The notes under the pieces: generated by a model
The model's database searches: none
What the model saw: the letters and a program-made list of their open reading frames with translations, nothing else
What the model was told of the DNA's origin: nothing
In this document: positions 1 to 9,096 of the stretch, one piece after another
Layout of the letters: each line of letters starts with the position of its first letter
Numbering within the stretch: position 1 is the stretch's first letter
Translations under genes and position numbers: made by a program
Assembly (NCBI GenBank): GCA_007693585.1
Contig: REDH01000095.1
Coordinates: 1 to 53,381, forward strand
DNA from: Deltaproteobacteria bacterium
GTDB lineage: Bacteria; Myxococcota_A; Bradymonadia; REDH01
Length of the DNA stretch: 53,381 bases
Reading direction: 5' to 3'

Positions 1-3000
1 ACCGTCAGCGCTCGAGCAGGTTCCAGTCGTTGGCGTCGATCTCCTGGATGCCGAAGCGTCCGCTCGGGATCCACAGGCGGTCGCCGACGGGGACGAAGCT
101 GCTCGGCCACCACCCGCGCAGGCCGGCGTAGGTCTGCGGGAAGGGGGCGGCGGGGTCGTCGAGGTTCAGGATGAGCACGCCCTGCCCGGCGCTGAAGACG
201 GCGCGTCCGGGGGTGGCGGTGCGCAGGTGGGCCCAGTCGTCCACGGGGACGTCGGCCAGCGGGGCGAAGCCGTCATCGGCGATGCGGTAGATGGAGAGCC
301 GCGAGCTGGTGTCGGGCTCCTCTCGTCCATCGCCGTCGCTGACGACCACATCGCCCCAGCCGCCGTGCCGGGACCACCAGGGCTGGTGGTTCACGAGGGC
401 GAGGCCGTCGCCGTCGAGGGCGATGTCGCGGACCCAGGCGTCGCGGAACCGTGCGGTGCCCCGGAGCACGGCGCGGGTGTCGTCGACGAGGTCGAGGCGG
501 TGGATGGCCGTCTCGATGACGCGGGTGCCGTAGAGGTTGTCGCGGGTGAGCAGGGCATCGCCTTCGCGCTGCACGAGCATGCCGGGCACGTTGACCGCCG
601 GCCCGAAGGCCTCGTCGATGGAGTCGGCGCGCAGGTCGACCTCGCGGAAGAACCAGCGGACGTAGCGGCGCGGGTCGTCATCGACGCGCACGGGCTCGGC
701 CCACATCAGGTGGTAGCGTCCGTCGAGGGTGGCGCCGCCCCGGATCTCCTGCTGCGCGTCGGTCTCGAGCGGCGGCAGGGCGCGCGGGCTGGCCGGGCTG
801 GAGAGGTCCACGCGGTGCAGCACCGCGGTCTGCCAGCGCCGGTACTCGGTGTAGGTGTCGCAGGTGCGCCGGAAGAGGCGGTCGATCTCCTCGTCGGTGA
901 GGGGTTCGCAGGCGATCACGTTCCCGTGGGGCATCTCGATGGTGCAGCGGGTGAGCTCACCGGAGCAGGTGGTCCGTCCGAGGTGGTCGGTGTTGCAGTT
1001 GCGGTAGCCCTGGTGGCGGGTGCACTCCCACGTCTCGGGGTCGGCGTCCGTCCCATGCGGATCCTCTCCGTCCCTGCCCTCGCCGGGGCTCGGCCCCGAG
1101 CTCCAGCAGTTCTGGTGCTCGCGGTGGTCCCGCAGGTTCCACCAGCAGCGCTCGGCTTCGCCGAGGGCCTCGCTGTGGTGGCGGGTCTCACGGTGGACGA
1201 GCACGCCGTCGGCGAAGGCGAGCTGTCCGCCGCCGTGGCCGTAGCCGCCGTCCCAGACCATGCCCCGGAAGCCATCGTCATGCCAGGGGCCGCCGTACCA
1301 GCCGCGGTTGTACCAGCCGGGCAGGGTCACGGTGATGGCGTCGCGCAGGGCGGGCCGGCGCGGGTCGTCGAGGTTCACGGTGCGGATCTCGAAGCGGGGG
1401 TGGTTGTCGCCGGAGGTGTGTCCCACGAGGCTCAGCACGGTGAGCGTGTCGCCGGTGCGGGTGACGGTGGCGTTTCCGGGGATGGCGACGGCGCCGACGG
1501 GCTCGGCGATGTCCGGGTCCTCGTGGGTCCGGAAGACTTCGAGGGCGCCATCCGGGTCGTCGCCGCTCCGGTCGGTCCACCAGTAGCGGTTGGGCGAGCG
1601 GTGGCGTACGGCGTGGTCGCCGAAGACCCAGACGTCCTCGTAGTTGGGGGCGAGCTCGACGGCGCCGAGCTGCGCGGGGGCGTCGGGGTCGGCGACGTCA
1701 TGGAAGCGCATCTCGGTCTCGGAGAAGTTGGTGGCGGTCTCGTCCTTCGGGAGGAAGGTGCGGCGCACGGGGTCGGGGTGCTCCATGGTGCCGCGCAGGG
1801 TGAGGGAGTCCGCGGAGAAGCTGAAGATCTGGACGGCGGAGCGGTAGTGGTTCCCGTCCCAGCCGCTGAAGGGCAGCAGGACGAGGCCGGTCTCCTCGAC
1901 GCCGTCCTCACCGGTGACGGAGACGGCGTTCTCGAGCACGCTGAAGGCGCGGTGGTCCCAGTTGGCCTCGCTCCAGGTCCAGCGGCTGGTGCTGACCTCG
2001 GCGCGGGCCATGAGGGGCTCGGTGTTGTACAGGTCGGTGATGTCGTAGAGGCTGACGGCGGCACGGGGCGCGCCGCCCTCGTCGTTCATGCCGATGCCGA
2101 TCAGGCGGGTCTCGCCGGCGACGGGGCGGAAGAAGTCGTTCCATCCCGAGACGATGAACTCGTTTCGCTCGGTGGCGATGCCCTCGTCGGTGATCTCGAA
2201 GGCGTGGAAGGGGTCCACCTGGAAGTAGGTCACGAAGAAGGCCTTGTTGCCCAGGAAGATCGTGGCGTACAGGTCCTCGCTCGGGTCGCCGAAGGTCTCC
2301 TCGTCGATGAGGGTGAGCGAGGAGAGGTCGGAGGCGTCGAAGGTCTGGACCCAGTTGCCCTGGCCGCTGCCCCACCGGTTGCCGCTGACGACGCGCAGGA
2401 CGCCGTTGTACAGGTCCATGTTGAACTGCGACTGCACGCGACCGCGGACGCGCACCTCGTCGCCGCGGGTCATGGTGCCGTCCGGGGCGGAGATGTCCAC
2501 GAGGGTCACGGTGGACCCGTCCCCGCGGCTCCACCAGCGGTGGGTGCCGCGGGCGACCATCAGCACCTCGGGGGTGGCCTGGATGTCGGTGACGTATCCG
2601 CCGAGCTCGAGCTCGGTGCGGTCCTCGATGACGGGCCCGGAGACGTCGAAGCTCTTCACGAAGGTGCGCGTGCCCCACTCCATGTCGCCGGTCTCCGGGT
2701 CCTCGAACTGGCCGTACTCACCGGCGGCGACGTAGAGCGCGGCCTGGCCTCCGCCGCGCACCAGGCGCGAGCGCTGGATGTGGCCGGGGATGTGGGACTG
2801 GCTCAGGAGCACGGGCTTCTCCGGCCGCGAGATGTCGATGATCGCGACGACCCCGCCGTGCACCTCGTCGAGCACCGTGGAGAAGCGCGAGCCGTAGTAG
2901 CCGCGCCAGTTGTTCATCAGCACGATGGCGCGGTCCTCGTAGGCGTAGAGCTCCACGGGAGTGCCGGTGATGCTGTAGCGTCCGATGATCTGCGGGTCGG

Positions 3001-3085
3001 TGACGTCCGCGAAGTCGATCACCTGCAGCCCGCGGTAGGCGTTGAGGTTCAGGATGCGGTCACCGGCGAGCACGCGGTAGATGTC
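1..3085. repeat. Long direct repeat, copy 1 (identical to 3863-6947)
   Basis: This stretch is base-for-base the same as 3863-6947, at a constant offset of 3,862. It starts at the window edge, so the true left end is unknown. It ends inside the coding region of the first beta-propeller gene, where the bases begin to differ although the encoded TVEEGD stays the same. It covers the last 1,026 codons of both paralogues. Confidence 0.95.
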
Positions 3086-3388
3086 CCCTTCCTCTACCGT
3101 GCGGCCGCCGTCCGCTCCGGGGGGCCCGCTGGCGGCATCCTCTTCGGCGAGGTCCGTTCCTCCGGGGTCGGCGCTCTGGCCCTCCTGCGCGTCCGCCGAG
3201 ACGAAGCTGTCCTGCCCGGGGACGGGGTCCGGGGTCTCGGTGCCGGACGGGTCCGGTCCGGGCTCCGAGGGTCCGTGCTCCGACGGATCTGCGCCGGTCC
3301 CGTCCGTGGAGCCACAGGCTGCGGCGAGCACGAGGGCGAGCGTCGAGAGGAGCAGCAGCAGGCGGTGTCTTCGGGCGAACGGTGGCAT
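5..3388 (-). CDS. Beta-propeller lipoprotein, copy 1
   Basis: An exported lipoprotein of 1,127 residues. I chose the ATG at 3388 because a classic lipoprotein signal follows: basic N-end, Leu-rich core and a lipobox (LAAAC) with Cys25. After a Ser/Pro/Asp/Gly-rich linker (about residues 26-100) comes a long Trp- and Asp-rich body. It repeats phrases such as LQVIDFADVTDPQIIGR and VAIIDISRPEKP, as in the secreted beta-propeller family PF09826. About residues 745-845 form an insert with some eight Cys, probably disulfide-bonded. The function is not known from sequence; surface binding or a structural role is plausible. From about residue 102 onward the protein is identical to the next gene. A sigma-54 promoter lies about 90 bases upstream. 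The family assignment is fairly secure and the role is open. Confidence 0.85.
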   Translation of the reverse strand: MPPFARRHRLLLLLSTLALVLAAACGSTDGTGADPSEHGPSEPGPDPSGTETPDPVPGQDSFVSADAQEGQSADPGGTDLAEEDAASGPPGADGGRTVEEGDIYRVLAGDRILNLNAYRGLQVIDFADVTDPQIIGRYSITGTPVELYAYEDRAIVLMNNWRGYYGSRFSTVLDEVHGGVVAIIDISRPEKPVLLSQSHIPGHIQRSRLVRGGGQAALYVAAGEYGQFEDPETGDMEWGTRTFVKSFDVSGPVIEDRTELELGGYVTDIQATPEVLMVARGTHRWWSRGDGSTVTLVDISAPDGTMTRGDEVRVRGRVQSQFNMDLYNGVLRVVSGNRWGSGQGNWVQTFDASDLSSLTLIDEETFGDPSEDLYATIFLGNKAFFVTYFQVDPFHAFEITDEGIATERNEFIVSGWNDFFRPVAGETRLIGIGMNDEGGAPRAAVSLYDITDLYNTEPLMARAEVSTSRWTWSEANWDHRAFSVLENAVSVTGEDGVEETGLVLLPFSGWDGNHYRSAVQIFSFSADSLTLRGTMEHPDPVRRTFLPKDETATNFSETEMRFHDVADPDAPAQLGAVELAPNYEDVWVFGDHAVRHRSPNRYWWTDRSGDDPDGALEVFRTHEDPDIAEPVGAVAIPGNATVTRTGDTLTVLSLVGHTSGDNHPRFEIRTVNLDDPRRPALRDAITVTLPGWYNRGWYGGPWHDDGFRGMVWDGGYGHGGGQLAFADGVLVHRETRHHSEALGEAERCWWNLRDHREHQNCWSSGPSPGEGRDGEDPHGTDADPETWECTRHQGYRNCNTDHLGRTTCSGELTRCTIEMPHGNVIACEPLTDEEIDRLFRRTCDTYTEYRRWQTAVLHRVDLSSPASPRALPPLETDAQQEIRGGATLDGRYHLMWAEPVRVDDDPRRYVRWFFREVDLRADSIDEAFGPAVNVPGMLVQREGDALLTRDNLYGTRVIETAIHRLDLVDDTRAVLRGTARFRDAWVRDIALDGDGLALVNHQPWWSRHGGWGDVVVSDGDGREEPDTSSRLSIYRIADDGFAPLADVPVDDWAHLRTATPGRAVFSAGQGVLILNLDDPAAPFPQTYAGLRGWWPSSFVPVGDRLWIPSGRFGIQEIDANDWNLLER

Positions 3389-3480
3389 GGAAACCTCGCG
3401 TGTGGGGCGGGCGCACGATGGTGTGGGCCTGAGGCGCGCACAGCAGTGCACACCATGAGCGTCGAACGCCTTCCATCGGA

Positions 3481-3497
3481 AGCAAACCACGTGCCAT
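3481..3497 (-). promoter_or_regulatory. Sigma-54 promoter for propeller copy 1
   Basis: On the minus strand the sequence reads TGGCACG, four bases, then TTGCT. This is a full match to the sigma-54 consensus TGGCACGNNNNTTGCW. The -12 element ends about 92 bases before the ATG at 3388. A bacterial enhancer-binding protein would be needed to activate it; its sites were not identified. Confidence 0.8.
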
Positions 3498-3795
3498 GGC
3501 TCGGCCTGCCGCGCGAAGAAGCGCGCATGGCCTTGTGCTGCGGTGCCCTGCCGCCGGACGACAGGGTGGTCGACACGCGGCAGGATCGGGGGAGGCCACC
3601 GGTTGTGCGGGCACGCGGATCGCGGAGCGCCGCACAGGTGACGAATTTCTGAGGGGTGCTGGCGCGGGGCCGCACGGGCCGTGGCACGCCAGCCGGCGAT
3701 GCGCCGTCGCCATTGCTGGTGCGCCTGTGCGGCCGGTGTGGCCTGGAGGGCGCACCGGGCATCGGCGGACCCGGTTTGCGTGCGCCCGAACGACG

Positions 3796-3823
3796 CGCAG
3801 CGCACGGGGGGCCGTGCGCTGCG
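3796..3823 (-). terminator. Hairpin terminator after propeller copy 2
   Basis: A perfect 12-bp stem (3796-3807 with 3812-3823) with a four-base G loop, about 43 bases past the stop codon of copy 2. There is no clear T tract, which is common in GC-rich genomes. Confidence 0.55.
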
Positions 3824-3862
3824 TAGCGGAAGGGGCTCGTGCCGGAGATGCGGCGGTCGGGT

Positions 3863-6800
3863 ACCGTCAGCGCTCGAGCAGGTTCCAGTCGTTGGCGTCG
3901 ATCTCCTGGATGCCGAAGCGTCCGCTCGGGATCCACAGGCGGTCGCCGACGGGGACGAAGCTGCTCGGCCACCACCCGCGCAGGCCGGCGTAGGTCTGCG
4001 GGAAGGGGGCGGCGGGGTCGTCGAGGTTCAGGATGAGCACGCCCTGCCCGGCGCTGAAGACGGCGCGTCCGGGGGTGGCGGTGCGCAGGTGGGCCCAGTC
4101 GTCCACGGGGACGTCGGCCAGCGGGGCGAAGCCGTCATCGGCGATGCGGTAGATGGAGAGCCGCGAGCTGGTGTCGGGCTCCTCTCGTCCATCGCCGTCG
4201 CTGACGACCACATCGCCCCAGCCGCCGTGCCGGGACCACCAGGGCTGGTGGTTCACGAGGGCGAGGCCGTCGCCGTCGAGGGCGATGTCGCGGACCCAGG
4301 CGTCGCGGAACCGTGCGGTGCCCCGGAGCACGGCGCGGGTGTCGTCGACGAGGTCGAGGCGGTGGATGGCCGTCTCGATGACGCGGGTGCCGTAGAGGTT
4401 GTCGCGGGTGAGCAGGGCATCGCCTTCGCGCTGCACGAGCATGCCGGGCACGTTGACCGCCGGCCCGAAGGCCTCGTCGATGGAGTCGGCGCGCAGGTCG
4501 ACCTCGCGGAAGAACCAGCGGACGTAGCGGCGCGGGTCGTCATCGACGCGCACGGGCTCGGCCCACATCAGGTGGTAGCGTCCGTCGAGGGTGGCGCCGC
4601 CCCGGATCTCCTGCTGCGCGTCGGTCTCGAGCGGCGGCAGGGCGCGCGGGCTGGCCGGGCTGGAGAGGTCCACGCGGTGCAGCACCGCGGTCTGCCAGCG
4701 CCGGTACTCGGTGTAGGTGTCGCAGGTGCGCCGGAAGAGGCGGTCGATCTCCTCGTCGGTGAGGGGTTCGCAGGCGATCACGTTCCCGTGGGGCATCTCG
4801 ATGGTGCAGCGGGTGAGCTCACCGGAGCAGGTGGTCCGTCCGAGGTGGTCGGTGTTGCAGTTGCGGTAGCCCTGGTGGCGGGTGCACTCCCACGTCTCGG
4901 GGTCGGCGTCCGTCCCATGCGGATCCTCTCCGTCCCTGCCCTCGCCGGGGCTCGGCCCCGAGCTCCAGCAGTTCTGGTGCTCGCGGTGGTCCCGCAGGTT
5001 CCACCAGCAGCGCTCGGCTTCGCCGAGGGCCTCGCTGTGGTGGCGGGTCTCACGGTGGACGAGCACGCCGTCGGCGAAGGCGAGCTGTCCGCCGCCGTGG
5101 CCGTAGCCGCCGTCCCAGACCATGCCCCGGAAGCCATCGTCATGCCAGGGGCCGCCGTACCAGCCGCGGTTGTACCAGCCGGGCAGGGTCACGGTGATGG
5201 CGTCGCGCAGGGCGGGCCGGCGCGGGTCGTCGAGGTTCACGGTGCGGATCTCGAAGCGGGGGTGGTTGTCGCCGGAGGTGTGTCCCACGAGGCTCAGCAC
5301 GGTGAGCGTGTCGCCGGTGCGGGTGACGGTGGCGTTTCCGGGGATGGCGACGGCGCCGACGGGCTCGGCGATGTCCGGGTCCTCGTGGGTCCGGAAGACT
5401 TCGAGGGCGCCATCCGGGTCGTCGCCGCTCCGGTCGGTCCACCAGTAGCGGTTGGGCGAGCGGTGGCGTACGGCGTGGTCGCCGAAGACCCAGACGTCCT
5501 CGTAGTTGGGGGCGAGCTCGACGGCGCCGAGCTGCGCGGGGGCGTCGGGGTCGGCGACGTCATGGAAGCGCATCTCGGTCTCGGAGAAGTTGGTGGCGGT
5601 CTCGTCCTTCGGGAGGAAGGTGCGGCGCACGGGGTCGGGGTGCTCCATGGTGCCGCGCAGGGTGAGGGAGTCCGCGGAGAAGCTGAAGATCTGGACGGCG
5701 GAGCGGTAGTGGTTCCCGTCCCAGCCGCTGAAGGGCAGCAGGACGAGGCCGGTCTCCTCGACGCCGTCCTCACCGGTGACGGAGACGGCGTTCTCGAGCA
5801 CGCTGAAGGCGCGGTGGTCCCAGTTGGCCTCGCTCCAGGTCCAGCGGCTGGTGCTGACCTCGGCGCGGGCCATGAGGGGCTCGGTGTTGTACAGGTCGGT
5901 GATGTCGTAGAGGCTGACGGCGGCACGGGGCGCGCCGCCCTCGTCGTTCATGCCGATGCCGATCAGGCGGGTCTCGCCGGCGACGGGGCGGAAGAAGTCG
6001 TTCCATCCCGAGACGATGAACTCGTTTCGCTCGGTGGCGATGCCCTCGTCGGTGATCTCGAAGGCGTGGAAGGGGTCCACCTGGAAGTAGGTCACGAAGA
6101 AGGCCTTGTTGCCCAGGAAGATCGTGGCGTACAGGTCCTCGCTCGGGTCGCCGAAGGTCTCCTCGTCGATGAGGGTGAGCGAGGAGAGGTCGGAGGCGTC
6201 GAAGGTCTGGACCCAGTTGCCCTGGCCGCTGCCCCACCGGTTGCCGCTGACGACGCGCAGGACGCCGTTGTACAGGTCCATGTTGAACTGCGACTGCACG
6301 CGACCGCGGACGCGCACCTCGTCGCCGCGGGTCATGGTGCCGTCCGGGGCGGAGATGTCCACGAGGGTCACGGTGGACCCGTCCCCGCGGCTCCACCAGC
6401 GGTGGGTGCCGCGGGCGACCATCAGCACCTCGGGGGTGGCCTGGATGTCGGTGACGTATCCGCCGAGCTCGAGCTCGGTGCGGTCCTCGATGACGGGCCC
6501 GGAGACGTCGAAGCTCTTCACGAAGGTGCGCGTGCCCCACTCCATGTCGCCGGTCTCCGGGTCCTCGAACTGGCCGTACTCACCGGCGGCGACGTAGAGC
6601 GCGGCCTGGCCTCCGCCGCGCACCAGGCGCGAGCGCTGGATGTGGCCGGGGATGTGGGACTGGCTCAGGAGCACGGGCTTCTCCGGCCGCGAGATGTCGA
6701 TGATCGCGACGACCCCGCCGTGCACCTCGTCGAGCACCGTGGAGAAGCGCGAGCCGTAGTAGCCGCGCCAGTTGTTCATCAGCACGATGGCGCGGTCCTC

Positions 6801-6947
6801 GTAGGCGTAGAGCTCCACGGGAGTGCCGGTGATGCTGTAGCGTCCGATGATCTGCGGGTCGGTGACGTCCGCGAAGTCGATCACCTGCAGCCCGCGGTAG
6901 GCGTTGAGGTTCAGGATGCGGTCACCGGCGAGCACGCGGTAGATGTC
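3863..6947. repeat. Long direct repeat, copy 2 (identical to 1-3085)
   Basis: Second copy of the 3,085-bp identical block, separated from the first by 777 bp of unrelated sequence. It covers the last 1,026 codons of the second propeller gene plus four bases past its stop codon. All six frames agree between copies, so even silent positions are identical. Confidence 0.95.
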
Positions 6948-7226
6948 GCCCTCCTCGACCGTGCGATCGTCGTCCCCTTCCGGTGCACCGGCCATCGGCG
7001 GCTCGGCCATGTCGTCGGTCGCGCCGCGTTCGGCGGACTCCCCCGCCTGCCCGTCGGCCGACAGGAAGCTGTCCTGTCCCGGGATCGGGTCGGGATCGGC
7101 GTCGGTGGTGCGGTCGGGGTCGGTGCCGTCGCCGTCCGAGCCGTCGGACGTGCCGCAGGCGCCGGCCAGGGCGAGGGCGAGGGCTGCGAGGAGCAGCAGG
7201 ATGCGGTGTCGATGGAGCGGGCTCAT
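3867..7226 (-). CDS. Beta-propeller lipoprotein, copy 2
   Basis: A paralogue of 1,119 residues. The ATG at 7226 is preceded by a good ribosome site (GGAGGA) and followed by a lipoprotein signal with lipobox LAGAC, Cys24. Residues 25-93 are an acidic linker that differs from copy 1 (GDDDRTVEEGD near its end). From residue 94 the protein is identical to copy 1, including the Cys-rich insert. It probably sits on the outer surface as a multi-bladed PF09826-type propeller. It has its own sigma-54 promoter and its own terminator, so it is not simply read through with copy 1. The different signal and linker show that these are two real genes whose bodies have been made identical, most likely by recent gene conversion. 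Confidence 0.85.
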   Translation of the reverse strand: MSPLHRHRILLLLAALALALAGACGTSDGSDGDGTDPDRTTDADPDPIPGQDSFLSADGQAGESAERGATDDMAEPPMAGAPEGDDDRTVEEGDIYRVLAGDRILNLNAYRGLQVIDFADVTDPQIIGRYSITGTPVELYAYEDRAIVLMNNWRGYYGSRFSTVLDEVHGGVVAIIDISRPEKPVLLSQSHIPGHIQRSRLVRGGGQAALYVAAGEYGQFEDPETGDMEWGTRTFVKSFDVSGPVIEDRTELELGGYVTDIQATPEVLMVARGTHRWWSRGDGSTVTLVDISAPDGTMTRGDEVRVRGRVQSQFNMDLYNGVLRVVSGNRWGSGQGNWVQTFDASDLSSLTLIDEETFGDPSEDLYATIFLGNKAFFVTYFQVDPFHAFEITDEGIATERNEFIVSGWNDFFRPVAGETRLIGIGMNDEGGAPRAAVSLYDITDLYNTEPLMARAEVSTSRWTWSEANWDHRAFSVLENAVSVTGEDGVEETGLVLLPFSGWDGNHYRSAVQIFSFSADSLTLRGTMEHPDPVRRTFLPKDETATNFSETEMRFHDVADPDAPAQLGAVELAPNYEDVWVFGDHAVRHRSPNRYWWTDRSGDDPDGALEVFRTHEDPDIAEPVGAVAIPGNATVTRTGDTLTVLSLVGHTSGDNHPRFEIRTVNLDDPRRPALRDAITVTLPGWYNRGWYGGPWHDDGFRGMVWDGGYGHGGGQLAFADGVLVHRETRHHSEALGEAERCWWNLRDHREHQNCWSSGPSPGEGRDGEDPHGTDADPETWECTRHQGYRNCNTDHLGRTTCSGELTRCTIEMPHGNVIACEPLTDEEIDRLFRRTCDTYTEYRRWQTAVLHRVDLSSPASPRALPPLETDAQQEIRGGATLDGRYHLMWAEPVRVDDDPRRYVRWFFREVDLRADSIDEAFGPAVNVPGMLVQREGDALLTRDNLYGTRVIETAIHRLDLVDDTRAVLRGTARFRDAWVRDIALDGDGLALVNHQPWWSRHGGWGDVVVSDGDGREEPDTSSRLSIYRIADDGFAPLADVPVDDWAHLRTATPGRAVFSAGQGVLILNLDDPAAPFPQTYAGLRGWWPSSFVPVGDRLWIPSGRFGIQEIDANDWNLLER

Positions 7227-7334
7227 GGGGTCCTCCGGGGTCGGCAGGATGACGGGTCGTCGTGGTCGTCGAGGGGGTGGGTCGCGGTGCCGGAGCGGGA
7301 GCCGTCGGGAACACGCGTCCTGCCCCGACAAGGG

Positions 7335-7351
7335 AGCAAGGCCCGTGCCAG
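7335..7351 (-). promoter_or_regulatory. Sigma-54 promoter for propeller copy 2
   Basis: On the minus strand: CTGGCACG, GGCC, TTGCT, a perfect match to YTGGCACGNNNNTTGCW. The -12 element is about 108 bases before the ATG at 7226. The surrounding bases differ from the copy 1 promoter, so the motif has been kept independently of the identical block. Confidence 0.82.
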
Positions 7352-7429
7352 AGGTCATGAGGGGTGCGTCGGAATATCGCAGGTGCCTGCGGAGGAAAGG
7401 GAAATTGTGCAGCTCGGCCCGCGGTTCCG

Positions 7430-7469
7430 GCGGTGCCGGCGTGGTCCATCTCGGGTTTCCCGGCACCGC
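7430..7469 (-). terminator. Possible terminator of the 7.5-10.6 kb operon
   Basis: A perfect 10-bp inverted repeat (7430-7439 with 7460-7469) with a 20-base loop, about 40 bases after the stop codon of the 528-residue lipoprotein and before the sigma-54 promoter of the next gene. The long loop lowers confidence. Confidence 0.4.
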
Positions 7470-7509
7470 TGCCGCGCCGGACGCGGACCGCTCTCGGAAA
7501 ACTGAGGGT

Positions 7510-9096
7510 CTACCAGGGGCCGGGGTCGTCGCTGAAGATCGCCGATCCCACCACGAGCCAGCGCCCGTCCGGGGAGAAGTGCCCCTCGCCGTCCATGGGA
7601 AAGCGGTGCACGGGCTCGACGGTCGCCGGGTCGAGGAGCAGGAGGCGCGTCTCTCCATGGGGGTCGGGGCCCGTGCCGAGGAGGTGGCGTCCGTCCGGGG
7701 TGAACGCCAGCAGCGTGACGTCCGCGGATGGGGTGCGGGCTTCGCCGGTGCGGAGGTCGAGGACGGCGAGGCGCCCGTCGCGCGGGACGAGGGCGAGGGT
7801 TCCGGCGGCCTGGAGCTCTGCGGGCTCCTCGTCGAGGACCGCGGCGAAGGTGCCGCGTTCGACGTGCCAGAGGATGGTGCGCTCGGCGCCGTCGGCGTGC
7901 AGGGTCTGGGCGACGAGGCTGCCGTCCTCGCTGGCGCGCAGGGCGGTGGTCGGGGCGGAGCTCCAGCCCGCGGCGCTGTAGCGGCGGAGGTGCAGGAGGC
8001 GGCCGGACGGCAGCGCCCAGGTGGCGAGGATCGGGTGGCGGGTGTCGACGACGAGGGCGGCGTGGGCGCGCTCGGCTTCGGGGAGGGCGAGGAGCTGCTG
8101 GCAGTCGAGGGGAACGGTGGCGTCGACGAAGCGTTCGAGGGGGAGGGCGGACCCGTCGGCGTTCGGGGCGACGGGGTGTCCGGTGGCGTCGAGGGTGCAG
8201 GGGGCCGATCGGCGCGGGTGGGGAGGCGCCTCGGTGGTGTCGGTGTCGGTGAAGGCGGCGGTGGCGTGGTCGAGGCGGTTCCAGCGGCGGGGGGAGTCGG
8301 CGAGCACGAGGGAGGCCACGCCGCCGTCGAGGAACCCGCGCCACAGGCAGACCGGGGAGGCGCAGCGGAGCTGTCCGCGGGGGTGGGTGAACGCGCGCCA
8401 GTCGGTGCCGTCGAGGCGGGAGGGGGCGAGGTTCGGCCACGCGTCGTCCCGGGCGGCGGCGGGGGCGCTGCAGAAGGCGCGGCGGTGGGCGCGCAGCACC
8501 TGGCAGGGGCTGGCGTCGGGGCAGGCGGTAGCGGACCAGGTGCCGCCGCTGCAGGTCTGCAGCGTGTCGCCGCTGCATCGCTGGTCGCCGTCGGTGCAGG
8601 GGTCGGCGCAGTCCACGGGGCAGGTCGCGGCGGTCTCGCCCTCGTCGCAGACGGCGTTGCCGCAGTCGTCGCCCAGGCCGCACGGGGTGCAGATCACGCC
8701 GTCTGCGGAGACCCGGTCCACGCCGCAGTCGCAGGGGTTGGCCTGGTTGCACGCCACCCGGCAGGGAGCGTCGCCGCGGCAGAAGCCCACCTCCTCGCCC
8801 ACGGCGTACCCATCCCCCGACGCGAGCTGCAGGCGGCATCGTCGCTCGGCCTCCTCGCCGAACACCGGCTCGCTCCCCGCCGGGCATCCGGTGGCGAGGG
8901 CGGCGAGCTCGGCGGGGTCGCAGGCGGCCGCGGTCTCCGGGGGGCGGGTGTCGCCGGACGGAACCGTCGGGTCGGGCGTCGCCGCCGAGCTGGTGTCGCC
9001 GGCGTCCCCCTCGAAGAAGATGCCGCAGCCGGCGACCCCGGCGGTGAGGACCAGCAGCAGCGTCACGGCGCAGGCGAGCGGACGGGGAGGGGTCAT
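7510..9096 (-). CDS. Cys-rich lipoprotein with C-terminal WD40-like repeats
   Basis: A 528-residue exported lipoprotein; the lipobox VAGC puts the lipidated Cys at residue 24. Residues about 55-200 are very Cys-rich and include short modules typical of myxobacterial surface proteins (CGNAVCDEGE...CPVDC and QRCSGDTLQTCSGG). The C-terminal half has WD40/PD40-like phrases (LLAFTPDGRHLLGTG, FSPDGRWLVVG), so a partial propeller is likely. The ATG overlaps the stop of the upstream gene by four bases (ATGA), so the two are translationally coupled. Substrate and partner are unknown. It could form a surface complex with the second lipoprotein of the operon. Confidence 0.75.
   Translation of the reverse strand: MTPPRPLACAVTLLLVLTAGVAGCGIFFEGDAGDTSSAATPDPTVPSGDTRPPETAAACDPAELAALATGCPAGSEPVFGEEAERRCRLQLASGDGYAVGEEVGFCRGDAPCRVACNQANPCDCGVDRVSADGVICTPCGLGDDCGNAVCDEGETAATCPVDCADPCTDGDQRCSGDTLQTCSGGTWSATACPDASPCQVLRAHRRAFCSAPAAARDDAWPNLAPSRLDGTDWRAFTHPRGQLRCASPVCLWRGFLDGGVASLVLADSPRRWNRLDHATAAFTDTDTTEAPPHPRRSAPCTLDATGHPVAPNADGSALPLERFVDATVPLDCQQLLALPEAERAHAALVVDTRHPILATWALPSGRLLHLRRYSAAGWSSAPTTALRASEDGSLVAQTLHADGAERTILWHVERGTFAAVLDEEPAELQAAGTLALVPRDGRLAVLDLRTGEARTPSADVTLLAFTPDGRHLLGTGPDPHGETRLLLLDPATVEPVHRFPMDGEGHFSPDGRWLVVGSAIFSDDPGPW

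Larger units (their letters stand above)
3389..3866. other. Intergenic region between the two propeller genes
   Basis: This gap of nearly 480 bases holds no convincing gene. Its high-coordinate end carries a strong hairpin that should terminate propeller copy 2, and its low-coordinate end carries the sigma-54 promoter and leader of copy 1. I see nothing else of note in the middle. Confidence 0.6.

Noticed and set aside
3691-3707. A further TGGCACG as a sigma-54 site on the plus strand
   Set aside because: The required TTGC at the -12 position is missing. The TGGCACG at about 29,868 on the minus strand fails for the same reason.
1-6947. The propeller duplication as a simple assembly duplication
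   Set aside because: The two genes have different 5' coding parts, promoters and flanks, so two loci exist. An artificially copied body cannot be fully ruled out, because the repeat touches the window edge.
227-7505. Two plus-strand open frames of over 1,100 codons opposite the propeller genes
   Set aside because: They are rich in Gly, Ala, Val and Asp with no domain, and have poor starts. They mirror the minus-strand genes exactly, as expected from GC-rich codon use.
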